A DNA stretch of 54,658 bases from Paracoccus benzoatiresistens (GCF_026913015.1 NZ_JAPTYD010000024.1:1-54658); one strand, 5' to 3'; positions 15,142 through 24,066 are shown, numbered from the stretch's first letter. The notes: generated from the letters alone by a model not told the origin. A program made the numbers and translations.

Positions 15142-16728
15142 ATGCCCCGCGCCGCGCTCTACGCCCGCTTCTCGACAGACATGCAAAGCGACCGATCAGT
15201 CGATGACCAACTGTCCCTCTGCCAGGAATTCGCGGGCAAGCAGGGCCTCGACATTGTCGCGCGCTACAGCGACCGGGCGCGATCGGGAGCAACCGTCCAC
15301 GGACGCGACGGGCTATGGAGCCTTCTGGACGACGCCCGGGCAGGACGCTTCGACACAGTGGTCGTCGAAGCGTTAGATCGTCTCAGCCGCGACCAGGAAG
15401 ACCTCGCGGGCATCCACAAGCGGCTGACCTTTGCGGGCATCGACATCGTCGCCGTGCATGACGGCCGGGCCGATGCGATCCAGGTCGGCATCCGAGGCCT
15501 GGTCTCGACCCTCTTCCTGACCGACCTGAAGCACAAGATCCGGCGCGGGATGACAGGTGTCGTGGCAGACGGCCGCATCGCTGGCGGTAAGGCCTACGGC
15601 TACCGGCCAGTGCCGGGTCGCCCCGGCGAACCCGAGGTCAATCCTGAAGAGGCACAGGTCGTCCAACGCATCTTCCAGGCCTATGCTGAGGGCACATCCC
15701 CGCGTGACATCGCCCGGGCCCTGAATGACGACAGCATCCCTGCCCCTCGGGGCAACAGGTGGAACGCCAGCACCCTGAACGGCAACGAAGGCCGCGGCTA
15801 TGGCATCCTGACCAATCCCATCTATGCCGGCGAGATCGTCTGGAACCGCGTGCGGATGGTCCGCGACCCCGACACGGGCAAACGCGTCAGCCGTCCGAAT
15901 CCCCCCTCCGAATGGCGCCGATCCGAAGCGCCAGAATTGCGAATCATCGATCCCGAGCTATGGGAAGCTGTGCAGGCCCGTAAGCAAGGACGAATCATCG
16001 TGCGCAAGCCAAAGCAATCCGACCCGCGATCGCGCCGGCTGCTGACCGGACTGGTGAAGTGCAGCCAGTGTGGCGGGGGTCTGACCATGCATGATCGGCG
16101 CGGCGGCGCGATCCGGGTCACGTGCTCCACTGCAAAGGAAAGCGGCTCATGCGACAACCGCCGACGCTACCGCCTCGACAAGATCGAGCGGGCCGTTGTC
16201 GACGCGGTGATCGCCCGCCTGCGGGAGCCTGATGCGGTCAGGTCGTGGTTGGAAACCGTGCAGGCTGAGTCGCGCGATGCTTCGAAGGTGCGGGCCAAGG
16301 CTGAAAGGGCACTCGCAGCTGCGCAAGGCAAGCTCGATCGACTGCAGATGAACCTGGTCGATGGCCGCATCGATGCCGAGTTCTTTGACCGTCAGGTAGG
16401 GCCGATCCGTGCCGAGGTTCAGGCCGCGAAGGAACTGCTGGAGCGGGCGCCGTCCGCCCAGGTCGTTACCCTGCATCCAGCCGCCTTGGCGGAAATGACA
16501 GAGCTGCTGACTGTGCTGGCCGAGCACCTTCCCGACCTCGACCCCCGTGAAGACCGCGCAATGTTCGACGCATTCCGGTCACTGATCGACCGCGTCGTGA
16601 TTCACGATCGCGAGGACAACCACGTAATTTGCGAGATCATCGGGACCGTCGCGCCATTGTTGGGGGGGAAACGGGGGGTTTCGGTGGTAGCGGAGGAGGG
16701 ATTTGAACCCCCGACACAAGGATTATGA
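15142..16728 (+). CDS. Large serine recombinase (phage integrase)
   Basis: 528 residues. The N-terminal resolvase domain starts ALYARFSTDMQSDRSVDDQ, with nucleophile Ser11, and contains the EALDRLSRDQ helix. The recombinase domain follows (GGKAYGYRP, NDDSIPAPRGNRW, LTNPIYAGEIVWNR), then a zinc-ribbon (CSQCGGGL ... CSTAKESGSCDN) and a coiled coil (about 375-440). The ATG at 15142 places the catalytic domain at the usual distance from the N-terminus. The gene ends with EEGFEPPTQGL, encoded by the complement of the tRNA-Met gene, and its TGA overlaps the anticodon bases. Such enzymes integrate DNA unidirectionally; excision needs a directionality factor not identified here. Confidence 0.92.
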   Translation: MPRAALYARFSTDMQSDRSVDDQLSLCQEFAGKQGLDIVARYSDRARSGATVHGRDGLWSLLDDARAGRFDTVVVEALDRLSRDQEDLAGIHKRLTFAGIDIVAVHDGRADAIQVGIRGLVSTLFLTDLKHKIRRGMTGVVADGRIAGGKAYGYRPVPGRPGEPEVNPEEAQVVQRIFQAYAEGTSPRDIARALNDDSIPAPRGNRWNASTLNGNEGRGYGILTNPIYAGEIVWNRVRMVRDPDTGKRVSRPNPPSEWRRSEAPELRIIDPELWEAVQARKQGRIIVRKPKQSDPRSRRLLTGLVKCSQCGGGLTMHDRRGGAIRVTCSTAKESGSCDNRRRYRLDKIERAVVDAVIARLREPDAVRSWLETVQAESRDASKVRAKAERALAAAQGKLDRLQMNLVDGRIDAEFFDRQVGPIRAEVQAAKELLERAPSAQVVTLHPAALAEMTELLTVLAEHLPDLDPREDRAMFDAFRSLIDRVVIHDREDNHVICEIIGTVAPLLGGKRGVSVVAEEGFEPPTQGL

Positions 16729-16761
16729 TTCCTCTGCTCTAACCAGCTGAGCTACTCCGCC
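16685..16761 (-). tRNA. tRNA-Met (CAT), elongator type
   Basis: 77 bases including an encoded CCA. Acceptor stem GGCGGAG pairs with CTCCGCT, discriminator A. D-arm GCTCAGCTGGTTAGAGC, anticodon loop ATCATAA giving CAT (complement of 16725-16727), T-loop GGTTCAAATCC. It has the elongator rather than initiator features. A CAT anticodon could also be tRNA-Ile2, but the body fits alphaproteobacterial elongator tRNA-Met. Its 3' half overlaps the recombinase gene and is the presumed attachment site. Confidence 0.93.
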
Positions 16762-16842
16762 ACGGGTGCAGGCGATTTACGGGCTGGCGCCGGGGGCGTC
16801 AAGCGGTTTCCGCAGGTTTTTTGCGGCCAGGGCGCCGGAACG

Positions 16843-16871
16843 AAAAACGCCGCCCCTGGTCCGGGACGGCG
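16843..16871 (-). terminator. Terminator of gltX
   Basis: Read on the minus strand: stem CGCCG-T-CCC / GGG-CGGCG with one bulged base, 7-nt loop, followed by TTTTT. It lies about 25 bases after the gltX stop. Confidence 0.7.
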
Positions 16872-16895
16872 CGGCAAGCCTGAGGGCGCGACGTC

Positions 16896-18221
16896 TCAGC
16901 CGCGGGCCTTGACCACCTGCAGAAGCGGCATGACCTGCGCCATGTCGGGGCCATGGGCCTGGCCGGTTACGGCCTTGCGCAGCGGCATGAACAGGCCCTT
17001 GCCCTTGCGCCCCGTCGCCTCCTTCACGGCAGCCGTCCACTCGCCCCAGGTCGCGTCCGTATAGGGGGGCGGCGGCAGTAGCGGCATGGCCTGGGCGATG
17101 AAGTCGGTGTCCTCGGGATCGATCTGCGGCTCGGCCCCTTGGCTGAAGATCGCCCACCATTCGGCCAGGTCGTCCAGCTTCGTGATGTTCTGCGAGGCCA
17201 CCTGCCAGAAGCGTTCGGCCAGACCTTCCGGCACGCCAAGCGCAGTGATGCGGTCGCGAACCGCGTCGAAGGGCAGCGCCTGGTTCCGCTCGCGCGTCAG
17301 GGGCCACAGATCCTCGGCATCGAACTTCGTGGGCGAGGCGCCGAACTGCGACAGGTCGAAGTCTTCGGCCAGATCGTCCAGCGTCATCTTCAGCTCGACC
17401 GGCTGGCTCGATCCCAGGCGGGCCATCATCGACAGCAGCGCCTCGGGGGCGACGCCCGCTTCGCGCAGGTCGCGGATCGACAGGGCGCCGATGCGCTTGG
17501 ACAGTTCCTCGCCCTGCGCGCCGGTCAGCAGGCTGTGATGGGCAAAGGACGGCGGCGTGCCGCCAAGCGCGCGGATGATCTGGATCTGGGTTGCGGTGTT
17601 GGTCACATGATCCGCGCCGCGCACGATGTGGGTGACGGCCATGTCGGTGTCATCGACAGACGAGGCAAAGGTATAGAGCACCTGCCCGTCATGACGGATC
17701 AGCACCGGGTCGCTGACGGACGCGGCGTCAATCGAGATGTCGCCCAGGATGCCATCGGTCCATTCGATCCGCTCCTGGTCCAGCTTGAAGCGCCAGTAAC
17801 CCTCGCGCCCCTCGGCGCGCAGGCGCTCGCGGTCGGCATCCGTTAGGGCCAGCCCGGCGCGGTCATAGACCGGCGGCTTGCCCATGTTCAGCTGCTTCTT
17901 GCGCTTCAGGTCCAGCTCGGTCGGTGTTTCGAACACCTCGTAAAGGCGCCCCGCAGCGCGCAGCTGGTCGGCGGCCTCGCCGTAACGGTCCAGGCGCAGC
18001 GACTGGCGTTCGACGCGGTCCCAGTGCAGGCCCAGCCATTCCAGGTCGCGCTTGATGCCGTCGGCATATTCTTCCTTGGACCGTTCCTGGTCGGTGTCGT
18101 CCAGCCGAAGGATGAATGTCCCCCCGGCCTTTCGGGCAATCAGATAGTTGAACAGCGCGGTCCGCAGGTTGCCGACATGGATGTGGCCCGTGGGCGACGG
18201 GGCGAAGCGGGTGGTGGTCAT
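16896..18221 (-). CDS. gltX: Glutamate--tRNA ligase
   Basis: 441 residues, class I aminoacyl-tRNA synthetase. It has the HIGH-type motif in APSPTGHIHVGN (7-18) and the KMSKS-type motif ELSKRIG (239-245), where most relatives have Lys before Leu. FILRLDDTDQERS carries the conserved acidic residues for ATP and tRNA. It charges tRNA-Glu, and in bacteria without GlnRS may also mischarge tRNA-Gln. Alphaproteobacteria often have two GltX paralogues, and this shorter type with SKRIG is one of them; which tRNA it prefers cannot be read here. It is a single gene, divergent from the metallopeptidase gene. Confidence 0.93.
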   Translation of the reverse strand: MTTTRFAPSPTGHIHVGNLRTALFNYLIARKAGGTFILRLDDTDQERSKEEYADGIKRDLEWLGLHWDRVERQSLRLDRYGEAADQLRAAGRLYEVFETPTELDLKRKKQLNMGKPPVYDRAGLALTDADRERLRAEGREGYWRFKLDQERIEWTDGILGDISIDAASVSDPVLIRHDGQVLYTFASSVDDTDMAVTHIVRGADHVTNTATQIQIIRALGGTPPSFAHHSLLTGAQGEELSKRIGALSIRDLREAGVAPEALLSMMARLGSSQPVELKMTLDDLAEDFDLSQFGASPTKFDAEDLWPLTRERNQALPFDAVRDRITALGVPEGLAERFWQVASQNITKLDDLAEWWAIFSQGAEPQIDPEDTDFIAQAMPLLPPPPYTDATWGEWTAAVKEATGRKGKGLFMPLRKAVTGQAHGPDMAQVMPLLQVVKARG

Positions 18222-18299
18222 GGCACGTCTCCTGTTCGCCTTGCTCTTTCACAGACGGCGATTCTTGTCCATATCAGGGCCGGTATGCAGGAGAAGCGG

Positions 18300-18707
18300 A
18301 TGACCGACTGGAAAGACCTGACCGCCCCCGATGCAGGCCGGATCGAGACGATGGCGCGCGACGCCGTGGCGGCTCTGCCGCCGGAATTCGCGGGCCATGC
18401 CCAGAGCATCGCCATCCGCGTCGCCGAATTCGCCCCCGAGGAGGTGCTGGACGAACTCCAGATCGACGATCCGTTCGAGTTGACCGGCATCTATGACGGC
18501 ATTCCGCTGACGGAAAAGTCGGTCCTGGATCAGCCGGGCCAGCCCGACATCATCTGGCTGTACCGCCGCCCGTTGCTGGACGAATGGGCCTCGCGCGGGA
18601 GCGTCACCCTGGGCGAACTGGTCGCCCATGTGGTCACCCACGAGATGGCGCATCACTTCGGCTGGTCGGACGACGACATCGCCCGCATCGACAGGTGGTG
18701 GGAATGA
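18300..18707 (+). CDS. Zincin-like metallopeptidase family protein
   Basis: 135 residues. HEMAHHFG (114-121) is the HExxHxxG-type zinc motif of the small Zincin_1/DUF1025 family. The sequence also has IWLYRRPLLDEW, typical of that family. The family is widespread in alphaproteobacteria and actinobacteria, and its substrate is unknown. The ATG at 18300 has AGGAG 8 bases upstream. Its stop overlaps the PfkB-type gene start (ATGA), so the two are co-transcribed. Confidence 0.8.
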   Translation: MTDWKDLTAPDAGRIETMARDAVAALPPEFAGHAQSIAIRVAEFAPEEVLDELQIDDPFELTGIYDGIPLTEKSVLDQPGQPDIIWLYRRPLLDEWASRGSVTLGELVAHVVTHEMAHHFGWSDDDIARIDRWWE

Positions 18708-19672
18708 CCGCGCAGGCATTGGCGGGGCAGGCGCCGATCCTGACGGTCACGCTGAACCCGGCCCTGGATCTGTCCACCCAGACGGACGAGGTCCGGCCCG
18801 AACTGAAGCTGCGCTGCGACAAGCCCGAGGCCGATCCGGGCGGCGGCGGCATCAATGTCAGCCGGGCGATTCAGCACATGGGCGGGCAATCCACCGCGAT
18901 GGTGGCGCTTGGCGGCGCGACCGGCACCCGCATCGCCGAGATGCTGAAGGCCGACGGGCTGTCCGTGGTCCGCCTGACCGCGCCCGGCGAGACGCGGCAG
19001 TCGCTGGCCGTGACCGACCGTTCCACGGGCGGCCAGTACCGCTTCGTCATGCCCGGCCCCGAATGGCACAAGGCGCATGTCGCCGACATGACCCAGGCCA
19101 TTGCCGAAAGCACGCGCCCCGGTGGCTGGGTGGTCGTGTCGGGGTCGAACCCACCGGGCGTGCCCGCCGGGTTCGAGCAGATGCTGACCGTGCGGCTGAA
19201 GAACAGTGGCGCGAGGCTTCTGGTCGATACCTCGGGAGAGGCCCTGCGGGTGCTGGCTGGATCATCGACCCCCGTGGACGTGCTGCGCATGGACAGTCAC
19301 GAGGCCGAGGATCTGGCGGGCCGCCTCCTTCCCACGCGCAATGACAGCGCGGCATTTGCAGCCGGCCTGGTCAAGGACGGCGCGGCGCGGTCGGTGATCG
19401 TGGCGCGCGGGGCCGACGGATCGGTCATCGCCGGGCCGGATGGCGCCTGGCACGCAGCAGCCGCGAAGGTCAAGGTTGTCAGCGCGGTCGGCGCGGGCGA
19501 CAGCTTCGTCGCAGGCTTCGTGCTGGCCATGGCGCGCGACTGGCCGGTCGAGGAAGCGCTGGCCCTTGGCGCGGCCGCGGCATCCGCCGCCGTCATGACG
19601 CCCGCGACCGATCTGTGCCGGGCCGAGGATGTCGAACGCTTCTACGCCGAACGGGCCATCTCGAAGCTGTGA
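18704..19672 (+). CDS. PfkB-type sugar kinase (1-phosphofructokinase/Pfk-2 like)
   Basis: 322 residues, ribokinase superfamily. It begins ILTVTLNPALDLS (12-24), the opening typical of FruK, LacC and PfkB rather than of ribokinases. PGGGGINVSRAI (45-56) binds the sugar phosphate, and GAGDSFVAGF (263-272) supplies the catalytic base Asp266 and anion hole. It phosphorylates fructose-1-phosphate, fructose-6-phosphate or tagatose-6-phosphate; the sequence does not decide. No fructose PTS genes are adjacent, which slightly favours a PfkB (glycolytic) role. It ends at a bidirectional terminator. Confidence 0.82.
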   Translation: MTAQALAGQAPILTVTLNPALDLSTQTDEVRPELKLRCDKPEADPGGGGINVSRAIQHMGGQSTAMVALGGATGTRIAEMLKADGLSVVRLTAPGETRQSLAVTDRSTGGQYRFVMPGPEWHKAHVADMTQAIAESTRPGGWVVVSGSNPPGVPAGFEQMLTVRLKNSGARLLVDTSGEALRVLAGSSTPVDVLRMDSHEAEDLAGRLLPTRNDSAAFAAGLVKDGAARSVIVARGADGSVIAGPDGAWHAAAAKVKVVSAVGAGDSFVAGFVLAMARDWPVEEALALGAAAASAAVMTPATDLCRAEDVERFYAERAISKL

Positions 19673-19689
19673 CCCCGAAACAAAAAAGA

Positions 19690-19713
19690 GCCGCCCCGCA
19701 GGGCGGCTTCTTT
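19690..19713. terminator. Bidirectional terminator
   Basis: GCCGCCC/GGGCGGC with a CGCA loop, TTCTTT on the plus side and an A6 run on the other side that reads as T6 on the minus strand. It serves both the convergent PfkB-type gene and the DUF6280-like gene. Confidence 0.8.
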
Positions 19714-19731
19714 GATGCGAAGGCGGCGCCC

Positions 19732-20058
19732 TCAGGCGGCTTCGGCTTCCTCGGCCTCGGCGGCCATGCGGCGCTCGCTTTCCTCGCGCGACAGCGCGAC
19801 CGAGGTGCGAACCCCCTTGGACACGAATTCCATCAGGCCCTTCACGACCCGTTCATTCGGGTCGATGCCCGCGCAGGACAGCACCTCGCGCCCGTCCCGC
19901 GACCGCGCCCAGCGGGCGATCTGCTCGGGGCCGTTGCCGTATTTCTTGTCATCTGCAATCGCGTCATCCAGCGCGGCCAGAACCACGGCTGCAAAGAGCT
20001 TGCGGGCCCGCTGGCCCTGTTCGAAATTGAAAGCCGATCCGTCGACAAAATCGCGCAT
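19732..20058 (-). CDS. DUF6280-like small conserved protein
   Basis: 108 residues. It begins MRDFVDGSAFNFEQGQRARKL and continues LFAAVVLAALDDAIADDKKYG, a sequence I associate with a short family conserved in Rhodobacteraceae and of unknown function. It is helical and soluble with an acidic Ala/Glu-rich tail. The internal ATG at 20058 is chosen over an upstream one because the extra N-terminal residues are Arg/Pro-rich and unlike the family. Single gene, convergent with the PfkB-type kinase. Confidence 0.7.
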   Translation of the reverse strand: MRDFVDGSAFNFEQGQRARKLFAAVVLAALDDAIADDKKYGNGPEQIARWARSRDGREVLSCAGIDPNERVVKGLMEFVSKGVRTSVALSREESERRMAAEAEEAEAA

Positions 20059-20407
20059 ATCGTTCGTCCATCTTCTTGGGCCGCGAAGGCGACCATGTGG
20101 GAGGCAACATGCCAACCCATCGTTTTTCGTTTCCGTTTCTCTGACGGTGCTGCTGCTTAGCCCAGATGCCCGTCGATTCGTTATTCCCCAGAATGCATAT
20201 CACCCATGCGGAATACGCATGTCCTGTAAAAAACAGGTGAAACCTGCACAGACACCTTGCGATCGGGGTCTCAGCACCCCGGTTCGCGCCTTGACAACAC
20301 GGCAAAGCCGATTTGGTTGCCTCGCCTCGAAGGCCCCGATATAGGGGCGGCGCAGCGCCGTTCAAAGACGAACGGCACGAATTCCCCGAATCCCGATAGG
20401 TTTCCCA

Positions 20408-20971
20408 ATGCCCAAGATCAACGGCAACGAAATTCGCCCCGGCAACGTGCTGGAGCATGACGGAGGCCTGTGGGCCGCCGTGAAGGTCAACCATGTCAAG
20501 CCCGGCAAGGGCGGCGCCTTTGCCCAGGTCGAGCTGAAGAACCTCCGCGACGGTCGCAAGCTGAACGAACGCTTCCGCAGCGAAGACAAGGTCGAGCAGG
20601 TCCGCCTGGAACAGAAGGACCAGCAGTTCCTCTACGAATCCGACGGCAAGCTGGTCTTCATGGACAGCGAAACCTTCGAGCAGACCGAACTGGATTCCGA
20701 CCTACTGGGCGACCGCCGCCCCTTCCTGCAGGACGGCATGACCGCCACCATCGAATACTACGGCGAGGAAGCCCTGTCGGTGTCGATCCCGCAGAAGGTG
20801 ACCTGCACCGTGTCCGAGACCGAGCCGGTCGTGAAGGGCCAGACCGCCGCCAACAGCTACAAGCCCGCCATCCTGGACAACGGCGTGCGCATCATGATCC
20901 CGCCCTTCGTGGGCGAGGGCGAGAAGATCATCGTCAACACCGAACTGTTCGAATACAGCGAACGGGCCTGA
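20408..20971 (+). CDS. efp: Elongation factor P
   Basis: 187 residues, full length for EF-P. The KOW-like N-domain (1-64) has the loop KPGKGGAF (31-38) with the modifiable Lys34 at its tip. The OB domains follow, ending in the conserved [20 protein letters not shown] binds between the P and E sites and relieves stalling at polyproline. No EpmA/EpmB-type modification genes are adjacent. Single gene with a leader of about 350 bases upstream shared with the divergent DUF6280-like gene. Confidence 0.97.
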   Translation: MPKINGNEIRPGNVLEHDGGLWAAVKVNHVKPGKGGAFAQVELKNLRDGRKLNERFRSEDKVEQVRLEQKDQQFLYESDGKLVFMDSETFEQTELDSDLLGDRRPFLQDGMTATIEYYGEEALSVSIPQKVTCTVSETEPVVKGQTAANSYKPAILDNGVRIMIPPFVGEGEKIIVNTELFEYSERA

Positions 20972-20983
20972 CCCTGCCTCCTG

Positions 20984-21004
20984 CGCCCCGGCCCGCCCGG
21001 GGCG
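20984..21004 (+). terminator. Hairpin after efp
   Basis: CGCCCCGG/CCGGGGCG with a 5-nt loop, 13 bases after the efp stop. Only a short pyrimidine stretch (TCTTC) follows, so termination may be partial. Confidence 0.45.
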
Positions 21005-21032
21005 TCTTCACCCCAGCCAGCCGGTGTCGCCC

Positions 21033-21599
21033 ATGACCGCCACGACCCTTCCGCAGGCCACGTCCGAGGACCTGGCGCACGCCCTGCCCCATGTCCTGGC
21101 GGCGCCGAGGGACGATGCGCCGGTCGAATGCCTGTGCTTTCGGCCCGGCTTCAACCAGCGGAGCTTTCCCGACCGCCTGACGCTGACCCGCGACGAGGGC
21201 GTCCCCGGCGAACGCTGGATGGCCGCGCCCTGGCTGAAGCTGCCGGACGGATCGCCCGACCCGCGCATCCAGGTCTCGATCCTGCCGCGCCGGGTGATGG
21301 ACGCCGTTTGGCGGGACCGCAAGAACACGCCCCATCCCGGGGACACGATCATCTGCGACCTGGACACCAGCGAAGCGAACCTGCCCGTCGGCACGCTGCT
21401 GCAGGCGGGAACGGCGGTGCTGCGGGTGTCGGATGTCTTCAACGACGGCTGCGTCAAGTGGAAGGTCCGCTATGGCACGCCCGCCAAGGACTGGATCACC
21501 GCCCCCGGCCACCCGGCCCTGCGCCTGCGCGGCATCCTGTGTTCGATCGAGCGGGACGGCGAGGTCGCCCTGGGCGACCGCATCCGCAAGCTGGCCTAA
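21033..21599 (+). CDS. MOSC-domain-like protein
   Basis: 188 residues. It contains the pattern FNDGCVKWKVRYG, close to the GCxKW motif with the conserved Cys that marks MOSC domains, preceded by NLPVGTLLQAGTAVLRVSDV. MOSC proteins bind molybdenum-cofactor sulfide in sulfuration or reductase systems. It lacks the beta-barrel N-terminal domain of larger relatives. A GTG at 21024 is an alternative start. Convergent with ygfZ, its stop overlapping the ygfZ stop region by 4 bases. Confidence 0.6.
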   Translation: MTATTLPQATSEDLAHALPHVLAAPRDDAPVECLCFRPGFNQRSFPDRLTLTRDEGVPGERWMAAPWLKLPDGSPDPRIQVSILPRRVMDAVWRDRKNTPHPGDTIICDLDTSEANLPVGTLLQAGTAVLRVSDVFNDGCVKWKVRYGTPAKDWITAPGHPALRLRGILCSIERDGEVALGDRIRKLA

Positions 21600-22315
21600 T
21601 CCGCCGACAGCCGCGCAGCACCCGCCTGCATGTCCGGCCCGAGGCGGTCAAAGCGGACATGCGCCAGGGCATGGCCGCCCGACTGGGTGAACAGGGTGCC
21701 GACCTCTTTCCCGTCGGCCGTGATCGGCGTGCCGACGGGGGCCTCGCCCTCGATCCGCAGCCGGGCCAGGCCCTTGCGCAACTCGGTCTTGTGCTTCATG
21801 CGGGCCGTCACCTCCTGGCCGACATAGCAGCCCTTGCGGAAATCGACGCCGTGCAGGCGCTCAAACCCCGCTTCCAGGATGAAGGTCTCGTTCGGGATCA
21901 GTTCGACCAGCGTTTCGGGGATGACGTTCCGGACGCGGATCGCGTCGAAGTCGGTTCCGTCGTCGCCGGTGCCGCCGTAAAGCCGCCAGCCAAGCGCCGG
22001 GTGCCGGGGATCGGCAATCGCGCCCTCGGGCGCGGGTCCGGTGCCGCGGCCTACGGTCATGGGGGCGACCTCGATGGCAACCCTGGAGCGCAGCTTGTAC
22101 ATCGTCAGCCGCCGGACCAGATCTTCGGCCAGCCGCGCGTCCACGTCGATCAGCAGCGCCTCGCCATCGGGAACGATCAGGAAATCGGCCAGATACTTGC
22201 CTTGCGGCGTCAGCAGCGCGGCCCAGCAAGGCGCGCGGGTCACGTCGTTGCTGACCAGGCCCTGGAGGAAGGCCAGGCGATCCTCTCCGGTGACGCGGAT
22301 GATCTGGCGGGTCAT
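21596..22315 (-). CDS. ygfZ: YgfZ/GcvT-like folate-binding Fe-S maintenance protein
   Basis: 239 residues. KGCYVGQE (161-168) is the diagnostic motif of the YgfZ/IBA57 family, with the conserved Cys163. The rest follows the GcvT-like fold, with RLAFLQGLVSNDV near the N-terminus. YgfZ binds tetrahydrofolate and supports repair or assembly of certain [4Fe-4S] enzymes such as the radical-SAM enzyme MiaB. The start overlaps the stop of the ABC exporter gene (ATGA), so both lie on one transcript. Confidence 0.9.
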   Translation of the reverse strand: MTRQIIRVTGEDRLAFLQGLVSNDVTRAPCWAALLTPQGKYLADFLIVPDGEALLIDVDARLAEDLVRRLTMYKLRSRVAIEVAPMTVGRGTGPAPEGAIADPRHPALGWRLYGGTGDDGTDFDAIRVRNVIPETLVELIPNETFILEAGFERLHGVDFRKGCYVGQEVTARMKHKTELRKGLARLRIEGEAPVGTPITADGKEVGTLFTQSGGHALAHVRFDRLGPDMQAGAARLSAD

Positions 22316-24066
22316 TGGCTTTCTCCGAATTGCAGGGCGACAAGGCGGGCATAGACGCCGCCCAGGGCCATCAACTGTGCATGGCTGCCTTCCTCGACAA
22401 CCCGGCCCTGTTCGATGACGACGATCTTGTCGGCAGTGCGGATGGTGGACAGCCTGTGTGCGATCACCAGCGTCGTGCGGTTCTGCGACAGCGTCTCCAG
22501 GGCGGCCTGGACCAGCCGCTCGCTGGCGGTGTCCAGCGCGCTCGTCGCCTCGTCCAGCAGCAGGACGGGTGCGTCGCGCAGCACCGCCCGGGCAATGCCG
22601 ATGCGCTGCCGCTGGCCGCCCGACAGCGCCGATCCGCGCGGGCCCGCCGCGCTGTCCAGCCCCCTGGGCAGGTCGGCCACGAAGTCGCTGACATGGGCCG
22701 CGTCCATCGCGCGCCTGAGCGCCGCGTCATCCGCGCCGGGGCGCCCCATCAGGATGTTGTCGCGCAAGGTTTCGTCGAACAGGGCGGAATCCTGCGTCAC
22801 GGTGGAAAACTGGTCGCGCAGGACGCCCAGGTCGAAATCCTGCACCGGCACCCCGCCAAGGGTGATCCGGCCCCCGTCGGGATCGACCATGCGCGTCAGC
22901 AGGTTGAAGACGGTGGACTTGCCCGCCCCCGAGGGGCCGACAAGCGCGGTGGTCCTGCCCGCCTCGGCGGAAAATGTCAGCCCCTGCAGCACCGGCTTGC
23001 CGTCATAGGACAGCCAGACGTCCTCCAGCCGAACCGAGGTATCGGCAGGCGGCTGGAGCCGGGACCCCGAGGTGATGGCGGGCTTGGTGTCGATCACCTG
23101 ATAGACCCGCTCCAGGCTGGCCGCCGCGGTCTGCCAGGTGCCCGCCAGTCCGCCAAGCCGCCGCATGGGCTGGAAGGCCAGCGCCAGGGCGGTGAAGAAG
23201 GACATGAAGTCGCCGATGCTGCGCTCTCCTTCCATCACCTCCCGTCCGCCAAGGGCCAGAACGGCGACAAAGCCGATGCCGGTCACGATGTCGGTCAGGG
23301 CGGGCACCAGGCTGCTCATGGCCGCGACCTTGACCTGGGATCTCTGGATACGGGCGACGATGCTGGCGAAACGGGCGTTCTGATGGGCCTCGGCCCGGTT
23401 CAGCTTGATCGAGGCGATGCCGTGCATCACCTCGTCCAGGCGGGTGGCGCGTGTGCTGGCATCGGCGCGGTTCTGGCGCACCTTGCGGCGGATATAGCGC
23501 TGCACCAGCGCTGCGGGTGCGATCAGGATCGGCGCGCCGATCAGCGCGGCCAGCGTCCAGGCAGGGTCGATGGCCACCGCCACCGCAAACAGCATCACCA
23601 GCGAAATGACATCCCGCGTGGCACCGGTGATGAGATTGGCCCAGACCCCCTGGACGGCGATGGTGTCGCCCTGGATCCGCTCGATCATGGCGCCGGGGGG
23701 GTTGGCCTGGAAGAACCGCCCGTCCAGCGTCATGATATGGGCCAGCAGATCGCGCTGCATCGCGCTCGATATGCCCAGCGAGATGCGGCTGAGAAGCGAG
23801 CGGCTGGCCACCAGCGTCGTGGCGCGCAGCAGGAAGATCCCCATGATCGCGCCGCCGACCCACCAGATCGCGCCAGCCTCCTTGCCGACGAAGACGCGGT
23901 CGAACAGCGGCTTCAGCATCCAGGAAATCAGCGCCAGCGTCGATCCCTCGGCCATCATCAGAACGAAGGCCCCGGCCATGGGGCCGCGGTGAATGCGCAG
24001 GTAATCGGTCCAGAACCGGCGCAGCAGGCTGGTGGCCGAAGGATGCGGGGTTTGGGACTTGGTCAC
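22312..24066 (-). CDS. MsbA-like ABC exporter (fused membrane and ATPase domains)
   Basis: 584 residues, a half-transporter. Six transmembrane segments span about 30-310. The ATPase domain has Walker A GPSGAGKST (377-385), signature LSGGQ (481-485), Walker B VLLLDEATS (501-509) and the H-loop His537. It resembles MsbA and other ABCB-type exporters that flip lipids or export drugs as homodimers in the inner membrane. No lipid A genes flank it, so the substrate is open. Co-transcribed with ygfZ. Confidence 0.88.
   Translation of the reverse strand: MTKSQTPHPSATSLLRRFWTDYLRIHRGPMAGAFVLMMAEGSTLALISWMLKPLFDRVFVGKEAGAIWWVGGAIMGIFLLRATTLVASRSLLSRISLGISSAMQRDLLAHIMTLDGRFFQANPPGAMIERIQGDTIAVQGVWANLITGATRDVISLVMLFAVAVAIDPAWTLAALIGAPILIAPAALVQRYIRRKVRQNRADASTRATRLDEVMHGIASIKLNRAEAHQNARFASIVARIQRSQVKVAAMSSLVPALTDIVTGIGFVAVLALGGREVMEGERSIGDFMSFFTALALAFQPMRRLGGLAGTWQTAAASLERVYQVIDTKPAITSGSRLQPPADTSVRLEDVWLSYDGKPVLQGLTFSAEAGRTTALVGPSGAGKSTVFNLLTRMVDPDGGRITLGGVPVQDFDLGVLRDQFSTVTQDSALFDETLRDNILMGRPGADDAALRRAMDAAHVSDFVADLPRGLDSAAGPRGSALSGGQRQRIGIARAVLRDAPVLLLDEATSALDTASERLVQAALETLSQNRTTLVIAHRLSTIRTADKIVVIEQGRVVEEGSHAQLMALGGVYARLVALQFGESQ

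Larger units (their letters stand above)
3434..16761. mobile_element. Lambda-like prophage remnant at tRNA-Met
   Basis: The block has divergent early arms around a CI/Cro-type switch, recombination genes (YqaJ exonuclease, RecT), RusA, a lambda-type phosphatase, DNA methylase-type genes and a large serine recombinase whose 3' end lies in tRNA-Met. No terminase, portal, capsid, tail or lysis gene is present, and the last minus-strand gene appears truncated around 3585. The right end is fixed by the tRNA. The left end is uncertain because no duplicated tRNA 3' segment was found. Inferred to be a deleted prophage unable to form particles. Confidence 0.82.

Noticed and set aside
15007..15376. Plus-strand frame from TTG 15007 that overlaps the recombinase gene
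   Set aside because: The first 44 codons look protein-like (LTAHPRIIDTGDNGS), but the rest is a shadow of the recombinase gene and it would overlap by over 230 bases. It could be the start of a lost small gene.
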